A stretch of 64,000 nucleotides of DNA from Siphonodentalium dalli (GCA_032622095.1 CP136066.1:135687917-135751916), one strand, 5' to 3'. Numbered from the stretch's first letter, positions 36,397-47,982 are shown. Numbers and translations are program-made. Notes: generated by a model from the letters alone, not told the origin.

Positions 36397-36615
36397 GATA
36401 TCCGATTTATGTCTTCACCTTCAAATCCGTGTTATCTATCTGGTCACTGGAAAAATCGCAAGACATGTGATATCAGAAAGAAGCGACTGCAATTTAAAAC
36501 TAAAAGGGCAGGTGCTTCAGCTGTATCATTTGATGAAACACGTTATGCAGATTCAATGAATGGTAGTGATAAAAATGAAAAAATTGTGGATGAGCAGTAC
36601 ACGGGTGATATCTTA
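36397..36615 (+). CDS. Exon 'f' of the unrecognised nuclear-type gene
   Basis: A 73-codon exon in phase 0 at both ends: acceptor GTTTTTTTTCAG (36396), donor TTA|GTGAGT (36616). It reads DIRFMSSPSNPCYLSGHWKN, then a Lys/Arg-rich stretch (KKRLQFKTKR) and 'ASAVSFDETRYADS'. The basic stretch followed by 'ISF/VSF' loosely resembles the exon at 18488 ('RKTERFVAGKSNAISF'), so the two may be related repeats; this is tentative. No family is recognised. Confidence 0.7.
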
Positions 36616-36689
36616 GTGAGTAATCCATTCTTATTAGATCTTCGATTTGAGGCAGTTGGAAACAGAGTAAAGTCTTTGTAACATTTATA

Positions 36690-36798
36690 TCCACAGTGGT
36701 CTGAAAATTTGATAATAAAAAAACATGGCTGCTGACAGCCATCTTGGATCTTACTCTTTACACTTTGCATCATTGAATACTTTGGCATGCCAAACAGC
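36690..36798 (+). repeat. AGCTC-family fragment interrupted by a hAT insertion
   Basis: 'aaaacatggctgctgacagccatcttgg' and 'tactttggcatgcc' are monomer words of the family. The hAT element at 36799-38106 cuts the monomer, and family-like words resume at 38115 ('ttgatcccaaactgcatatgg'). Confidence 0.5.
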
Positions 36799-38106
36799 TA
36801 GTGCTGGGACGGTTGTCCGGATATCCGGTTACGGTTCAGTTACGCGTGTCAACCGGTTGGAGGAGGCCACACAACCGGATAACCATACTATTGATAACGA
36901 TTGTTCTATCATCGTAGTACTCCGTGTAAATGTTGCCAAAATAATTTAGTTTAAGTAATGAGAGTAAGTAATAAGAAGCCGCTTAGAAGCCGCTGGACAG
37001 TTGATTGTGTATTCATATACCCCACAAGCCCGTTTGATCACTGGCGGCTTTTCTAGACATGAAACCAACAACTACACTCTGTGTCAGTCTGCGAATCACT
37101 TGCTACACATTCAATGCCAATTTCCTTTGGCGGCATTACATGACATTCCGGCTGCACGCGCACCGCAGCATACATCAAAGCAATCAAGTCTAGACTTTTA
37201 CTACGTCATCAATAGTCTGTCTGTTTTCTTGAAACTGCCCCCTCCCCTTTGTCATTATCATTAGTTCGTCTCAAAGCGATGGCAGAAGACATACAAAAAC
37301 GGGAATTGAACGTTTGGGGACATTTAATCCTAATTGAAGATGACGAAAAAAAGAAGAAGAAATGGGCGGAATGCAAGGCCTGCCGAACGCGATTCGTTTA
37401 TTCTGGATCAACATCCAATATGAAGTCGCACGTCCAGAAAAAACACATAGGCCTACTGGGAGTGGGAACTCAGAGTATATCTAGTGATGTGTTCGATAAC
37501 TTTATTTCCTAAACACTGGCTGGGGCTTGCTTGTGTAACGAATCACGACGATTTAATTTTGTTTTAATTTGTTTGTTAAATAATTGAAGTAACATCGTGG
37601 AGCCACTGTGATTAATACATACCTACCTATACCCAAACACTAGTAAACATTACTGAACAACAGTATATCTACCTTCAGTACCTTGTAGTACACATGTTTG
37701 GGCTAATCGTGCCCGGGATATACACGAAGGAACTATATTTCGTCGCTGAAGGTTCGAAAGCAAGCGTTGTTTATGCGGTGCTGACCTCCCGTAAACATCA
37801 ATATACTAGCGCACTACTAATATATATTATATTTTAGTTTGTTTGGGCTCAAAACTGAATTAATTTATACACATTTACCACTATTTGATCGCCGTAACGG
37901 GACCGCATTGTACGACCAAGACATCGTTTGTGATCGCATGTATATCAACGTTTCCGGGACGCATAATAAACACTTGTTTTGCCGATATAGTGACCAGTGT
38001 ATTCAAACTCGTACTTAGGGTAATGATGGTCGCAGATAACCGGTTATGATTAGGTTAATGCCCGTGGTTAACCGGTTAGGAAAAAACCCCAACCATCCCA
38101 GCACTA
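36799..38106 (+). mobile_element. Deleted hAT transposon retaining only a BED-finger ORF
   Basis: TAGTGCTGGGA at the left is mirrored by TCCCAGCACTA at the right (38096-38106). The outside 8-mers CAAACAGC (36791-36798) and CCAACAGC (38107-38114) match at 7 of 8 positions, fitting the 8-bp hAT target duplication. Subterminal AACCGGTTA-type words recur near both ends, as is usual in hAT elements. The only coding part is a BED-finger ORF (37279-37512); the catalytic and hATC dimerisation regions are absent. Confidence 0.8.
37279..37512 (+). CDS. BED-type zinc-finger ORF, N-terminal part of a hAT transposase
   Basis: A 77-codon ORF from ATG 37279 to a stop at 37510-37512. Residues 13-56 form a BED finger: Trp13, the pair C32/C35 and H51/H56 (C-x2-C ... 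H-x4-H), with 'SNMKSHVQKKH' as the recognition part. BED fingers bind the ends of hAT elements and also occur in host ZBED proteins (established knowledge). Upstream in-frame codons exist to 37249, but the ATG at 37279 directly precedes the charged start usual for these domains. The ORF is intact while the rest of the transposase is gone, so a short DNA-binding product is possible but unproven. Confidence 0.7.
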   Translation: MAEDIQKRELNVWGHLILIEDDEKKKKKWAECKACRTRFVYSGSTSNMKSHVQKKHIGLLGVGTQSISSDVFDNFIS

Positions 38107-38919
38107 CCAACAGCCAACATTTTCATACAATTGATCCCAAACTGCATATGGCTTTTCTCACCGGATTGAACCCTGCGACCCTGGGTTTAATAGGGGGTTT
38201 ATCTAAATTATCAATCCTACATTATCCGTTGTTGCAAAACTCTAAATCAGGGTACGGCAATGAAATTTGGTTCACACCTTCCCCACATCCCATATAACAT
38301 TTACAGGTATGAGCACACACATAGCTAGGTCTCTCCTAGTAATGGTTGCTAGGAAATTACTCAGAATACAGATCAAATTTTAAAACCAGTGTCATAAATC
38401 ATCCCGTAGACGAACAAGCATGGTATCCTGCGATGAATTTTATACCATTGTAAAGATAATTAAATTATGAATTCAAAACAGCAAACTTCATTTCAAAACA
38501 TTCAAAATAGAAGAAGTTATAAACAATTTAATATTAGTATAGAATCACAATAAAGAGTGCACAGAAAGTATTGCGGAACATCGCAAACTCAACTACAGTA
38601 AATCCATGATGTTATATAGGATCTGATAAAACAAAAGTGACTAGGTGTTCCCTAATAAAGCTCCCAGTAACAAAAAATATATCGGCAAATACTTATAAAA
38701 AGATCAGATTCTGGGCTATATCTGTGTGAAAACATAATTTTGAAGCTGTATTTTTAATTTATTCTGTGTTTGTGAACTCAAAAGTTTGTAAGTTCATAAC
38801 AAAAAGCAAACAGCTTGCTTGCTCATGTGTTTACATTAGGCGATCATTAGCACGAATTAAGTAAATTAGGGTATTTTTTGAATTTGCACTCAATTTTTAT
38901 ATGCTCTTTTGAAATGACT

Positions 38920-40435
38920 ACTTATGTGGCTATGATTTTGTGAAATGGATATTTATGTGACTAATTTCTGTTATGTGGTTAGCCACATAACAGCGTTCAG
39001 ATGAACCCTAAAAAATGATCTATTTGGCCTAATCAGCCTATTTAATTTTGAAGTCACTCAAAAGTGGGAAACTAAAAGTCCATTGATTTAGACATCGTTG
39101 ATTTGTCAATAGGAGGTGTTCGGACAGTTATGTGGCTAGTCACCCAATCATGGATAGTGGTGCCAAGATTCAATGGGACACCAGTGTACCGCAATATGCA
39201 AGCTAACGATACGTACATCGGTCTGAACATGCAAATACCATGTATCGTGATACATTGTTCCTGCTCAAAAACTACCCAAACAGGGTTAACTACTTGACTC
39301 AATTAGAGAATTATATCACACCCACATCAGGTAAATATTGCATACCTTAACTGGTTTGACGTGTGTTGCTCCAGAGTGCCGCAAAAGCAAGCACACAATT
39401 TTTAAAATCATCTGAGTTGGGACAAAAACGTGCGCAAAATGCAGCTTCCTTGAAATAGATAGGCCTATTCAAGTGTGTATATAATATATGAAATTATATT
39501 CATCTCTATAATCTCTTCCTAATTTTCTGCTTTGTCTTAGTTGGCTTGCAGTATGTGGACTCCGAAGCACATTATTTTTAAGTTCACTGTTCAAAAAGGT
39601 ATTCATCAAAGTAATCAATTGCCGACAGTAATAATAATACCATGTGTTCTGTTCACATTGTTGACAACCGGGTACTTGGACTTCCTGGAACCATAATATT
39701 TCTAGGTATTCGACTATTTATAGATTGACCTACTTGAGCTATTACAAGAAGCAGGTGTTTTTTATGCAGTCAAATGCTGCATTAATTAATATTTCTTTTC
39801 ATATCCTCTGTTAGAAAAATATGCAATTGGGGAAAAAGGACTTTTTAGAACACTAGCAATCATTTGCTTTGCAATTCTAAAGGACTCAAAATATACACAC
39901 ACTGACTAGGTACCGTGGATCCCCGTGCCTGAAACTATACCCGCAAAGATAGTGTCATAGCAGATACACCGATGAGGTGTTTATTAATTTTATTTCCTTG
40001 TATGCAATACATTTAAATAACAAACATGTGTGATGAAATCATGAAAATTACCCATATGTATATTTTAGTACTATCAGTCGGAATTCGGGTTAAATAAAAC
40101 AGGACCACATATAGATATCATTGACTCAAGATATATATCTAGATAAGTATCGTATCTGGCATGTGTATTGTGATTCATATCGTACCGCGACATAATCACA
40201 TCTTGACACCACTAATCACGGACCTGTCAGTTTCTCCTATTCCACTGTCCTAGTTGCTGTATGCAAGTTTTTGAGTTTCAATCAGCTTCTTCTGCTATAA
40301 TTCCAACAGGTTATGATTTATCACTATCAACTACTTGATAGCCACATAACATTTTATGGCTACCTGAAAAGCTATATAAAAATTGGAGACACATAATTAT
40401 TTTAGCCACATAACTCATAGCCACATATCTACCCA
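38920..40435. repeat. Region bounded by inverted clusters of TTATGTGGCTA words
   Basis: Left cluster (38920-39000): 'acttatgtggctatg', 'atttatgtgacta', 'tgttatgtggttagccacataacag'. Another copy lies near 39128. Right cluster (40338-40432) has the inverse words: 'tagccacataac' three times and 'tagccacatatc'. The arrangement looks like multi-copy subterminal motifs of a DNA element of about 1.5 kb. No transposase or target duplication is seen. Confidence 0.45.
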
Positions 40436-40436
40436 T

Positions 40437-41145
40437 TTGTTGGTCCGATAACTCCAGTTTGGATTATTGATCTGAACCAAATTTGATATGTGTATTTTCC
40501 AGCTAACAGTACAGGCCATGTTCGAATATGGGTTCCTTCCAATTATTTTTACACGAGTTACAGCCCTTTTTTGACTTAGAATTTGACTGCATTTTGGCAT
40601 TGAAATTAGGGGTATATCAGATATTCTTCAAGGCAAAGTTCGAATGTGTTCTGTCCAATTATTTTGACATGAGTTACGGCCCTTTTTCAACTTAGAATTT
40701 GACCGATTTCATAACATTTCGGTTTCCGACCGATAACTACAGTTTTGATTATTTGATCTGATCCAAAGCTGGTATGTGAATTTCCCAGCTAAAACTACAG
40801 GCCAAGTTCGAATATAGGTTCTGTCTAATTATTTTCACATGAGTTACGGCCATTTTTCAACTTAAAATTTGACTGCATTTGGCATTGAAATTAGGGGTAT
40901 ATCAGATATTCTTCAAATGTAAGCTCAAATTATTATTTTCGAAATGGCTAAAGGGAGTATTTTGCCACGCCCTAGCAATGCTCTAGTTGTTTACTGATGA
41001 TAGCTTTTGTAAGTCTGAACTGAATGGAATGAAATTTGTTTTGAGTTCTGTTTTTGAACCATCATATCAGATGGGCCTTTCTTCATGTCTACATTTTGGA
41101 CAAACCACGGGCATATTTTGCCAGGCCCTAGCGATGCTCTTGTTT
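40437..41145 (+). repeat. Helitron-like repeats with CTCTWGTT ends
   Basis: 40437-40993: about two and a half monomers of ~180 bp with 'gagttacggcccttttt', 'ggccaagttcgaatatagg' and 'aattaggggtatatcagata', ending 'gccctagcaatgctctagttg'. A second partial copy ends 'gccctagcgatgctcttgttt' at 41145. Both ends resemble those of the repeats at 12302-13063 and 23842-24980. Confidence 0.55.
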
Positions 41146-41154
41146 ATATTTTAG

Positions 41155-41286
41155 AATGATTCAGTTGTTGGAACTGGGGCCACAAAAGATATAGATAGTT
41201 TTGAAACAGATTCTGTTAGCACTGAATTCTCAGATAACAGTGAAAAGAATAAAAATAATGTTGAGCTGAATTTTCATTTACAGGAG
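41155..41286 (+). CDS. Exon 'g' of the unrecognised nuclear-type gene, last one seen
   Basis: A 44-codon exon in phase 0 at both ends: acceptor TATATTTTAG (41154), donor GAG|GTAAGA (41287). The product is Ser/Asp/Glu/Asn-rich (DSFETDSVSTEFSDNSEKN), like the rest of the protein. No stop is reached, so at least one more exon must follow; I could not find it with confidence between here and 64000. The acceptor sits 9 bp after the apparent end of a Helitron-like repeat. Confidence 0.65.
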
Positions 41287-41869
41287 GTAAGATCTGTTTT
41301 TATGCCTACAGTTATCAGTAATAATTATAACCGACTCTGAAGATTGGGGGTATACCAGATAACATACTTGCAATTGTCTCGAGTAGATACCTCAGCCACG
41401 GGTTATTGGAGGTTATTTTGAAATTATGGAGGTATGCAGGTTTCCTAGTTAAATGACAACTCCATCATAGTCACTATAGGAACAACCATTTTGCAAGAAC
41501 TAATATTTATGAGTTTTATGTGCATAGCCAAATCCCCAGTTGACCAGCTATCTCTTAACACTGTGTCATTTAAAGTTGATTGGTACCTGTTTGAGTGAAT
41601 GAATGACCTGCATATCAACATGTGTATTAATTGGGATGGTTCTTCAAGGTAACTGTGCTTGCAAAATGGATGCTTATAAATTTCCAGCACAAACTAACAT
41701 TTTGTTAACTGTCTTGAAGCAGTATTGCTCTATTAAATACTCAATCGAGCCTTGCACTAGTTCAGATCAACTTTATATTGCAGTTAATAATTTCCAATAA
41801 TTATTTCTATGCCTGTTTAAAAAAAAACAGAACATATTATGTTATTGGTCCATCCATCCGTTCGTTTTT

Positions 41870-42364
41870 TATGTTTACCCATACCATAGTATGGTAAACA
41901 TAGTGTCGTTGCCCGGATTGACCACTCGTCGTTGGTCCGTCTGTCCGTCCGTCTGTCCGTCTGTCCGTCTGTCCGTAGACACTTTACGAGTAATGCGATA
42001 ACTCAAACATTTTTTATCCGATCGAAACCAAATTTTGTATATGGGTTTCTCAGCCCAAAATACAGATCGAGTTCGAATTTGGGTTTGATCCGAGATTTTG
42101 TTATAACTCAAACATTTTTTATCTGATTGGAACCATATTTGGTGTGTTAGTTTCACAGCCCATAATACAGATCGAGTTCGAATATGGGTTTGATCCGATT
42201 AATTTTAAAGGAGTTATGACCCTTTTTCGAGAAATTTTTTTTATTTTTTTTAGATTTAGCTCCTTGCTAAATTTAGCATATACAGATATTAAATTTTGTG
42301 TTTGAACTTTAATAACAATAAAAAAAAAATTTAAATAATAAAAAAAAATTGACACTTTCATTTA
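41870..42364 (+). repeat. ACCATAGTATGGT-family pearl-like repeat
   Basis: Hairpin TACCATAGTATGGTA, then a (GTCCGTCT)n tract (41934-41980), then two monomers of ~120 bp with 'aacattttttatccgatcg', 'acagatcgagttcgaat' and 'gagttatgaccctttttcg'. It ends in T/A-rich sequence and 'ttgacactttcattt', the terminal word also found in the AGCTC family. Confidence 0.6.
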
Positions 42365-43927
42365 TTTTAGTTTTATACGATTAATTAGGTGTGAATCCGT
42401 GTGATATCCTGTTTTGAAAATATGAAGATTTTATTGCAATAGTTTCATGTAATATAATGATATCAATAAATTACCATGTAATCCAACATCCAGAGTATAT
42501 CAGAGGATTTTTATAGATGTTGTCATTCCAAGTGAAATCTGTTATGAAATGAGTGATGACATATGATACAGAGCTCTGGTGGGTCAAGCAAGATAAACAA
42601 CACTGGTGGCTGGCTGTTTGTTTATTCTAACTGTCAAATTGATTAATGGCAGCACAAGACAGGTGTTTTTCCTATTCTTGAAATTTCATTACAGGATGAG
42701 ATAAGGGCCCCCTCACCTATATAAGTGTCTTCTAAATTCCATTAATTTGCTTCAAAAATAATTAACCCTTTCCAAGGTTTCCATAGACACATGCTATAAT
42801 GTACATGGACTCTTCCTCATATCTCTTAATATATATTGGGTATCTTTGCACACTTCTATCAATTTTGGTATTGACTGATTAATTGATTTTTGAAAAATAT
42901 ATTAACCCTTCAGACACGTGCTTTCAAAATTAAAACAACAGCTGATAGCCAATTTGATTTATCTATGCAATGGGGAAACAGGCAGATAAATATACATGAC
43001 TATTGTAAGTGATGACTTGTTTTGAAAATCAATATGGTAGATGTTAGTATTTCCAGGAACCTTATTTTCCCATTTGTTCACATTTTCATGGTTGATTGAA
43101 TTTTAGGGGCCACAGAGCACTTAGAAGATTAACATTGAAGGTTGTGGCTTTAGTGCCCAAGCTACTTGTAAAACATTGTAATGTGTGAAACCATTCAAAT
43201 GAGGGCTAACTTACTTTCTTTTATATGAACGATTTAGTGGTCATCCCCATCATATTATGTCTGTATAACATTATATAGATAATACTTTTGAATTGTATAA
43301 ACTACATATATTTTTGAAAAACATACACACCTGTTATGAAACACTTAATCTTATTTAATACACAGGTCAGATCTGATCTTATATCTGTCCATGTTTGATA
43401 AACAAATAACTGGGGAGAATGCGGGAAGGGGGGGGGGGGGTAATTAAAGTACCATTTAAATACGAGATGGAATCCCCTACATATATGTCGTTCTAAGCAG
43501 TCTGGCTTGTCAACAATTATAATTTCTCTTTAGAAGTGAATAATAAATTTTGAATATCTGGCATGTCAAAAGTGGCAAAGATAGGGATTTATCACTTTTG
43601 CTTCCAATGAATTAACTTAAACTCCTAAACATGTCCTCCGAAATCACTAAACCATTGGATCTCACAGTGAGAGGTCCTTGTGTGAATAGGGACAGAGTTA
43701 TGAGATTTAAAACTACTCCTCCCCCAACCCAAATACTTTAACCCTTTCTTAAGACAAATTATTTGAGCTTTTGATTTCAAGTTGGGTACTGATATATGGA
43801 TTAATTCCTGTGATCATATCTTTGACAAATTATCAGTTATGGCTAGTCACTATCGCCAAGGTATGGGTTAAACATCTGCCGATCGTGATCGGCCTCTCGT
43901 TTGTATACCGTTTTAAAAACGGCTGTA
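42365..43927. other. Non-coding stretch, no supported feature
   Basis: AT-rich sequence with a 13-G tract near 43428-43440. No exon with fitting splice sites and open frame, and no paired inverted repeats, were found. It may still be intron of the + strand gene. Confidence 0.4.
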
Positions 43928-45910
43928 TTAGGCCAAAAAAAAAAAGTGTTTTGATTCTCGGGCATAGCCTCGTCTGGAAAAATGGCCCTCGTTGAACCAT
44001 TTTATTACGAATTTCAATTTGACCGAAGCTGTCAAATGATAACACGAAAATAGGAAACTAGAAAACATAAATTATTTGTTTCAAACATCGAATATTATAG
44101 ACATGTGTTAGTATTCAAAAAACAGACACTAGGCAAGATAACTACCAGGTATATTGTCACCACAAGCTGCCCAAACCCCAAGTATTGGCGTTGTGTTTGC
44201 TGGTTTAATATAATAATATTTGAAGTTTTTATGGTTAGCATGTATAGTTACTATAGTATAGATGGATAAATATTAAAGTATATAGATAGATATAAATAGA
44301 TATATACTATAAAAGGTACATACATATTTCAAATATATCAACAATAGTAATTTGAAATATACATTGTCTCTATATATCATTCTAGTAAATCCTATAATAG
44401 GCTATATGATATAGGATAGTACAATGTCATATTTATGTCATTCTTTATTTAGATTTGATGTACGGGTAGTACAATGTGATAATTGGTAATTCTTTATAGT
44501 GGAATACATTAGTTTATACAAAACAATGTTCTCCTTAGGTAGCAGTACACGATTTCACGGGTTGTAGGGGGTCTGAAAAATAGAAATATAAGTATCTGGG
44601 GGGCATAACGGCCAGTGTAGCCTGTGTTAACTGTGTCATTACTGGTTTGAAGGTTTATTTATTTTACAAAACTGGGAAAGTTCTCAAAAAAGTGAAAAAT
44701 TTGGATACGCAACAGGGTTTTCGTATTCAGTGAAGGCCAACTCTGTGTTATTGATTACAGGAAAATAGCCCGATTTCTCTCCCCTGAATTCTGTCATCTG
44801 GGCTCGCAAGATTTTTTTTTCAAATTGATACGATAACTTTTTTTCTATTTCAAATATTTCTCAGCTCTAGCATAGCTCTATCAGGTGGAAGAATCTTATT
44901 TACTGACATTCGCTCTGTCATGGTCTGTTTTTGGGTTGAAAATGGCCAATTTGAGTAAAAAAATGGGTAAAATTGAGCGGTTCGTGTGTGCTAACCAAGG
45001 GGCATAACTCAATGACAAACTGTACGAAGAACCAAAAGTACATTTAAATGATTACACCTAAAATTTCTGTCGAAATTAAAACATGCTTGATGGGATATAT
45101 GCCAACGATAATGGCTTAGCATTGATTTGAAGTACAGTACCCCCCCTCCCAGGTTGGCAAAATTGCTGGAAACCTTAGATTTTCTTAACCTGGGAAGGTA
45201 TAACAAGAGGTACGCTGTTGCGTGGCATTTGCCCCCGACCGTAGCAATTCGGATTAAGCATGGACGAAACTGCGGATATCCGTGGAGGTCTATATGACCA
45301 TTCCAAAAGAAGTTCGTACAATCATCACTTCTAGAAATTCCGGAAACCCAAAAACAAGCGATCCGGAAACCCAAAAACAAGCGAAAATTCAAATTTTCTA
45401 AGTTGGAAAAAGGGCCATAACTCTGGCAAAAATCATCAGATCATACCCAAATTCGCACTTGAAATGTATTTTCATATAACTGATTCACAAAAATACGGGA
45501 TTTGCAATCGTACCACCAAAGCTCACGCTATCATCTGGAAACCCAAAAATCAAGAGAAAAATTGAATTTTCTAATTAAAAAAAGGGCCATAACTCTGGTG
45601 AAAATGGGTGAACGAAACCCGCGCTATGCATGTAGCTGTTCCCCCATGCTGCTCTATCACCATACGAAATATCAGCTAAATCTGCCCAGCGGTTGCTGAA
45701 CAATAATGCAAAATGTTTGTACGGACGTACGTACGGACGGAGACATCGACTATATACCCGCCGACTTCAAGTCGGGGGCTTAATAACCCATGCTAACTAT
45801 GGGCATTATCCCCATAACAAAAATAAAAAATAAAAATAAAACCATCGCTCCCTCATCGATTCTCAAAAAAAATTGCCCGAGAATCAAAATACTTTTTTTG
45901 TTTGGCCTTA
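43928..45910. mobile_element. Harbinger-like element with GGCCAAAA ends and TTA target duplication
   Basis: The left end GGCCAAAAAAAAAAAGTGTT...TTCTCGGGCA (43931-43964) is mirrored on the right by TGCCCGAGAATCAAAATACT...TTTGGCC (45874-45907). TTA lies outside both ends (43928-43930 and 45908-45910). A 3-bp TWA duplication is the PIF/Harbinger signature (established knowledge); the assignment is inference because no transposase is present. The 1.98-kb interior includes a pearl-like repeat in reverse orientation (about 45400-45780). Relatives are at 56471-57038, 55175 and 63540. Confidence 0.6.
45400..45785 (-). repeat. Pearl-like repeat, reverse orientation, inside the Harbinger-like element
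   Basis: Two monomers with AAAAAGGGCCATAACTCTGG (the complement of the 'gagttatggcccttttt' word of other families), then 'ggacgtacgtacggacgg' microsatellite and the hairpin CCGACTT-C-AAGTCGG at 45759-45773. The 'cccgccgacttcaagtcggg' end makes this a distinct family. A decayed relative occurs at 55783-55935. Confidence 0.55.
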
Positions 45911-46344
45911 TGTGATTGGTCTGTCCATCCATATATTACTTTATTGAAGTTCAATGAAGAATTACTTGGAGAGCAGGGTGTTAATGGAAAATATTAGATC
46001 AACGGGGGTTAAATCGATGGTGCATATCTGTGTGATTGGCAAAAGTAGTTCATGCGTGATAAGCATTGTTTGATCATGACTCGTTTCTGGATCGTTCTGA
46101 AGTGTGCTTGAACGCAAACAAGATTTTAGCGCTCATTCTATGTTTAGCTTCTTATGTGCATGGTTGGGCCCACTCTCCCACCCACATTTCGTTAACGTAG
46201 ATAATTACTCGATTATATTGGCTTTTGAAAAAGTTGATCATCAATACATCCGAGAACATAGTCTGCAAAAGTTCATTTCATTGCATGATACATGTTTATA
46301 TATGACAAGTCTTGTGATTATTTAATGATAACTATATATATGAC

Positions 46345-47115
46345 TAGCAGGTGGACCCGACTTTGTCCGGGCTGTTTCCCCTCTGCTTTTCGGCGAATGC
46401 TCGATTTGACCTTGAATTGTCCATTTTGAAGGTCAAGGTCAGGTGGGGGTCACGATTTGACCCGTCCAAAACACTGCCTTGACAAAAGTACCCGACAAAA
46501 GTACCTGTCGAAATCCATCCGGTTTTACCTGATTTGACCTCGAATTGATCATTTTGAAGGCTGTTTCCCCTCTGCTTTTCGGCAAATTGCGCGATTTGAC
46601 CTTGAGTTGTCCATTTTGAAGGTCAAGGTCAGGTGGGGTCACGATTTGACCCGTCCAAAACACTGCCCTGACAAAAGTACCCGTCGAAATCCATCCGGTT
46701 TTACCCGATTTGACCTCGAATTGATCATTTTGAAGGTCAAGGTCAGGTCAGGGTCACACAACTCGACCTTCCAAAACACTCAGTGGACAAAATTCGCGAT
46801 TTGTCCTTGAATTGACCCGATTTCAAGGTCAAGGTCACGTCGCACGGGCAAATGAATAGGCTTATGAGACTCCCCATACAAAAGTATCCATAGACACTTA
46901 ATTTTCATCGAAATCCCGTGATACTCAGGCATTCAACCTTGAAATGACCCGATTTCAAGGTCAAGGTCACACCGCACGGGCAAATTAACAGTCCCATGCC
47001 ACTCCACGGCCGAAAGTACCCCCCACATACCAAGTTTCATCGAAATCGGTTCGGTCGTTTTCGAGTCCATCGCGAACACACAGACAGACACACAGATCTT
47101 CCAAAATATATAATA
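46345..47115 (+). repeat. Tandem repeat element with 'gtcaaggtca' monomers
   Basis: Starts near 'ctagcaggtggacccgactt' and contains two ~191-bp tandem units (46369-46559, 46560-46740) built of 'ccattttgaaggtcaaggtca' and 'aaaacactgcc...acaaaagtacc'. It ends 'tttcatcgaaatcggttcgg' + 'cacagacagacacacagatc' + 'atatataatagat'. The last words are typical of a very widespread invertebrate interspersed repeat. Non-coding. Confidence 0.55.
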
Positions 47116-47239
47116 GATGTGCACAGTTCATGTGAAACAAATCGTTAATCTGAATATCTAGATTAAAACATTCGTTGCTATAATTCGTAGTTGTTATTCT
47201 ATAAATCATTTATGTTTGTTCGACTGAAACAAGTTAAAA

Positions 47240-47982
47240 CATAAGTGTGTTTAGCGATTTTGGTTTCCAGATGATAACTTTAATTTGAGTTATTTTATTG
47301 CAACTAAATTTGGTATGTGAGTTTTCAAGACCAAATTACAGGTCAAGTTCGAATTTGGGTTCGTTCCGATTATTTTGTACCGACTGATGGCTCTTCGAAT
47401 TAGAATTTTCAATATTTGAGGTTCATTTTATCGGAACCAAATTTGGTTTGTGAGTTTTCCAGACCAAAGTACAGGTCAAGTTCTATTATGGGTTTCGTCC
47501 GAATATTTTTTACTGACTTGTGGGTCTTTTCGAATTACAATTTTCAATATTTGAGGTTTCCAGATGATAACTTTATTTTGGATAAATGAACTTCATAAAG
47601 GTACAACAAACACTATTAACATACCTTGTTTTTAGCTCTCCTGAGACGAAGTCTCCGGTGGAGCTATAGTCATCTCCTCATCCGTCCGTCCATCTGTCCG
47701 TCTGTCGAGCTGTCCGTCCGTCCGTCCGTCAAGAATCATCTTTTTTTTAAAGCATGTTTTAAAATTTGAAAAAGTAACACCATTATAACATCCGCAGAGT
47801 TATGAAACTTTAATCTTTAACGAAATTATGAAAACATTCCATTACCCCTCCCCTCCCACATGGTTCAGATTTGTTAAAATGGGGTAATTTTTTCCGGAAA
47901 TTTTAAGGGAAATCAATTCACTTCAACACTTAAAGGTGTACTGTACCCCAATTTCAATAAATTCCCGGTGACAATAGCGACA
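47240..47982 (+). repeat. Two adjoining pearl-like repeat fragments
   Basis: 47240-47600: two monomers with 'ccagatgataacttt', 'caaatttggt.tgtgagttttc' and 'acaggtcaagttc'. 47634 onward: a hairpin (AGCTCTCCTGAGAC...GTCTCCGGTGGAGCT), then (CCGT)n (47683-47730), then a truncated body. The AGCTC hairpin plus CCGT tract repeats the common design of these families. Confidence 0.5.

Noticed and set aside
42655-42720. Acceptor-like 'cattacag' as the next exon of the host gene
   Set aside because: The phase-0 frame hits a stop after nine codons.
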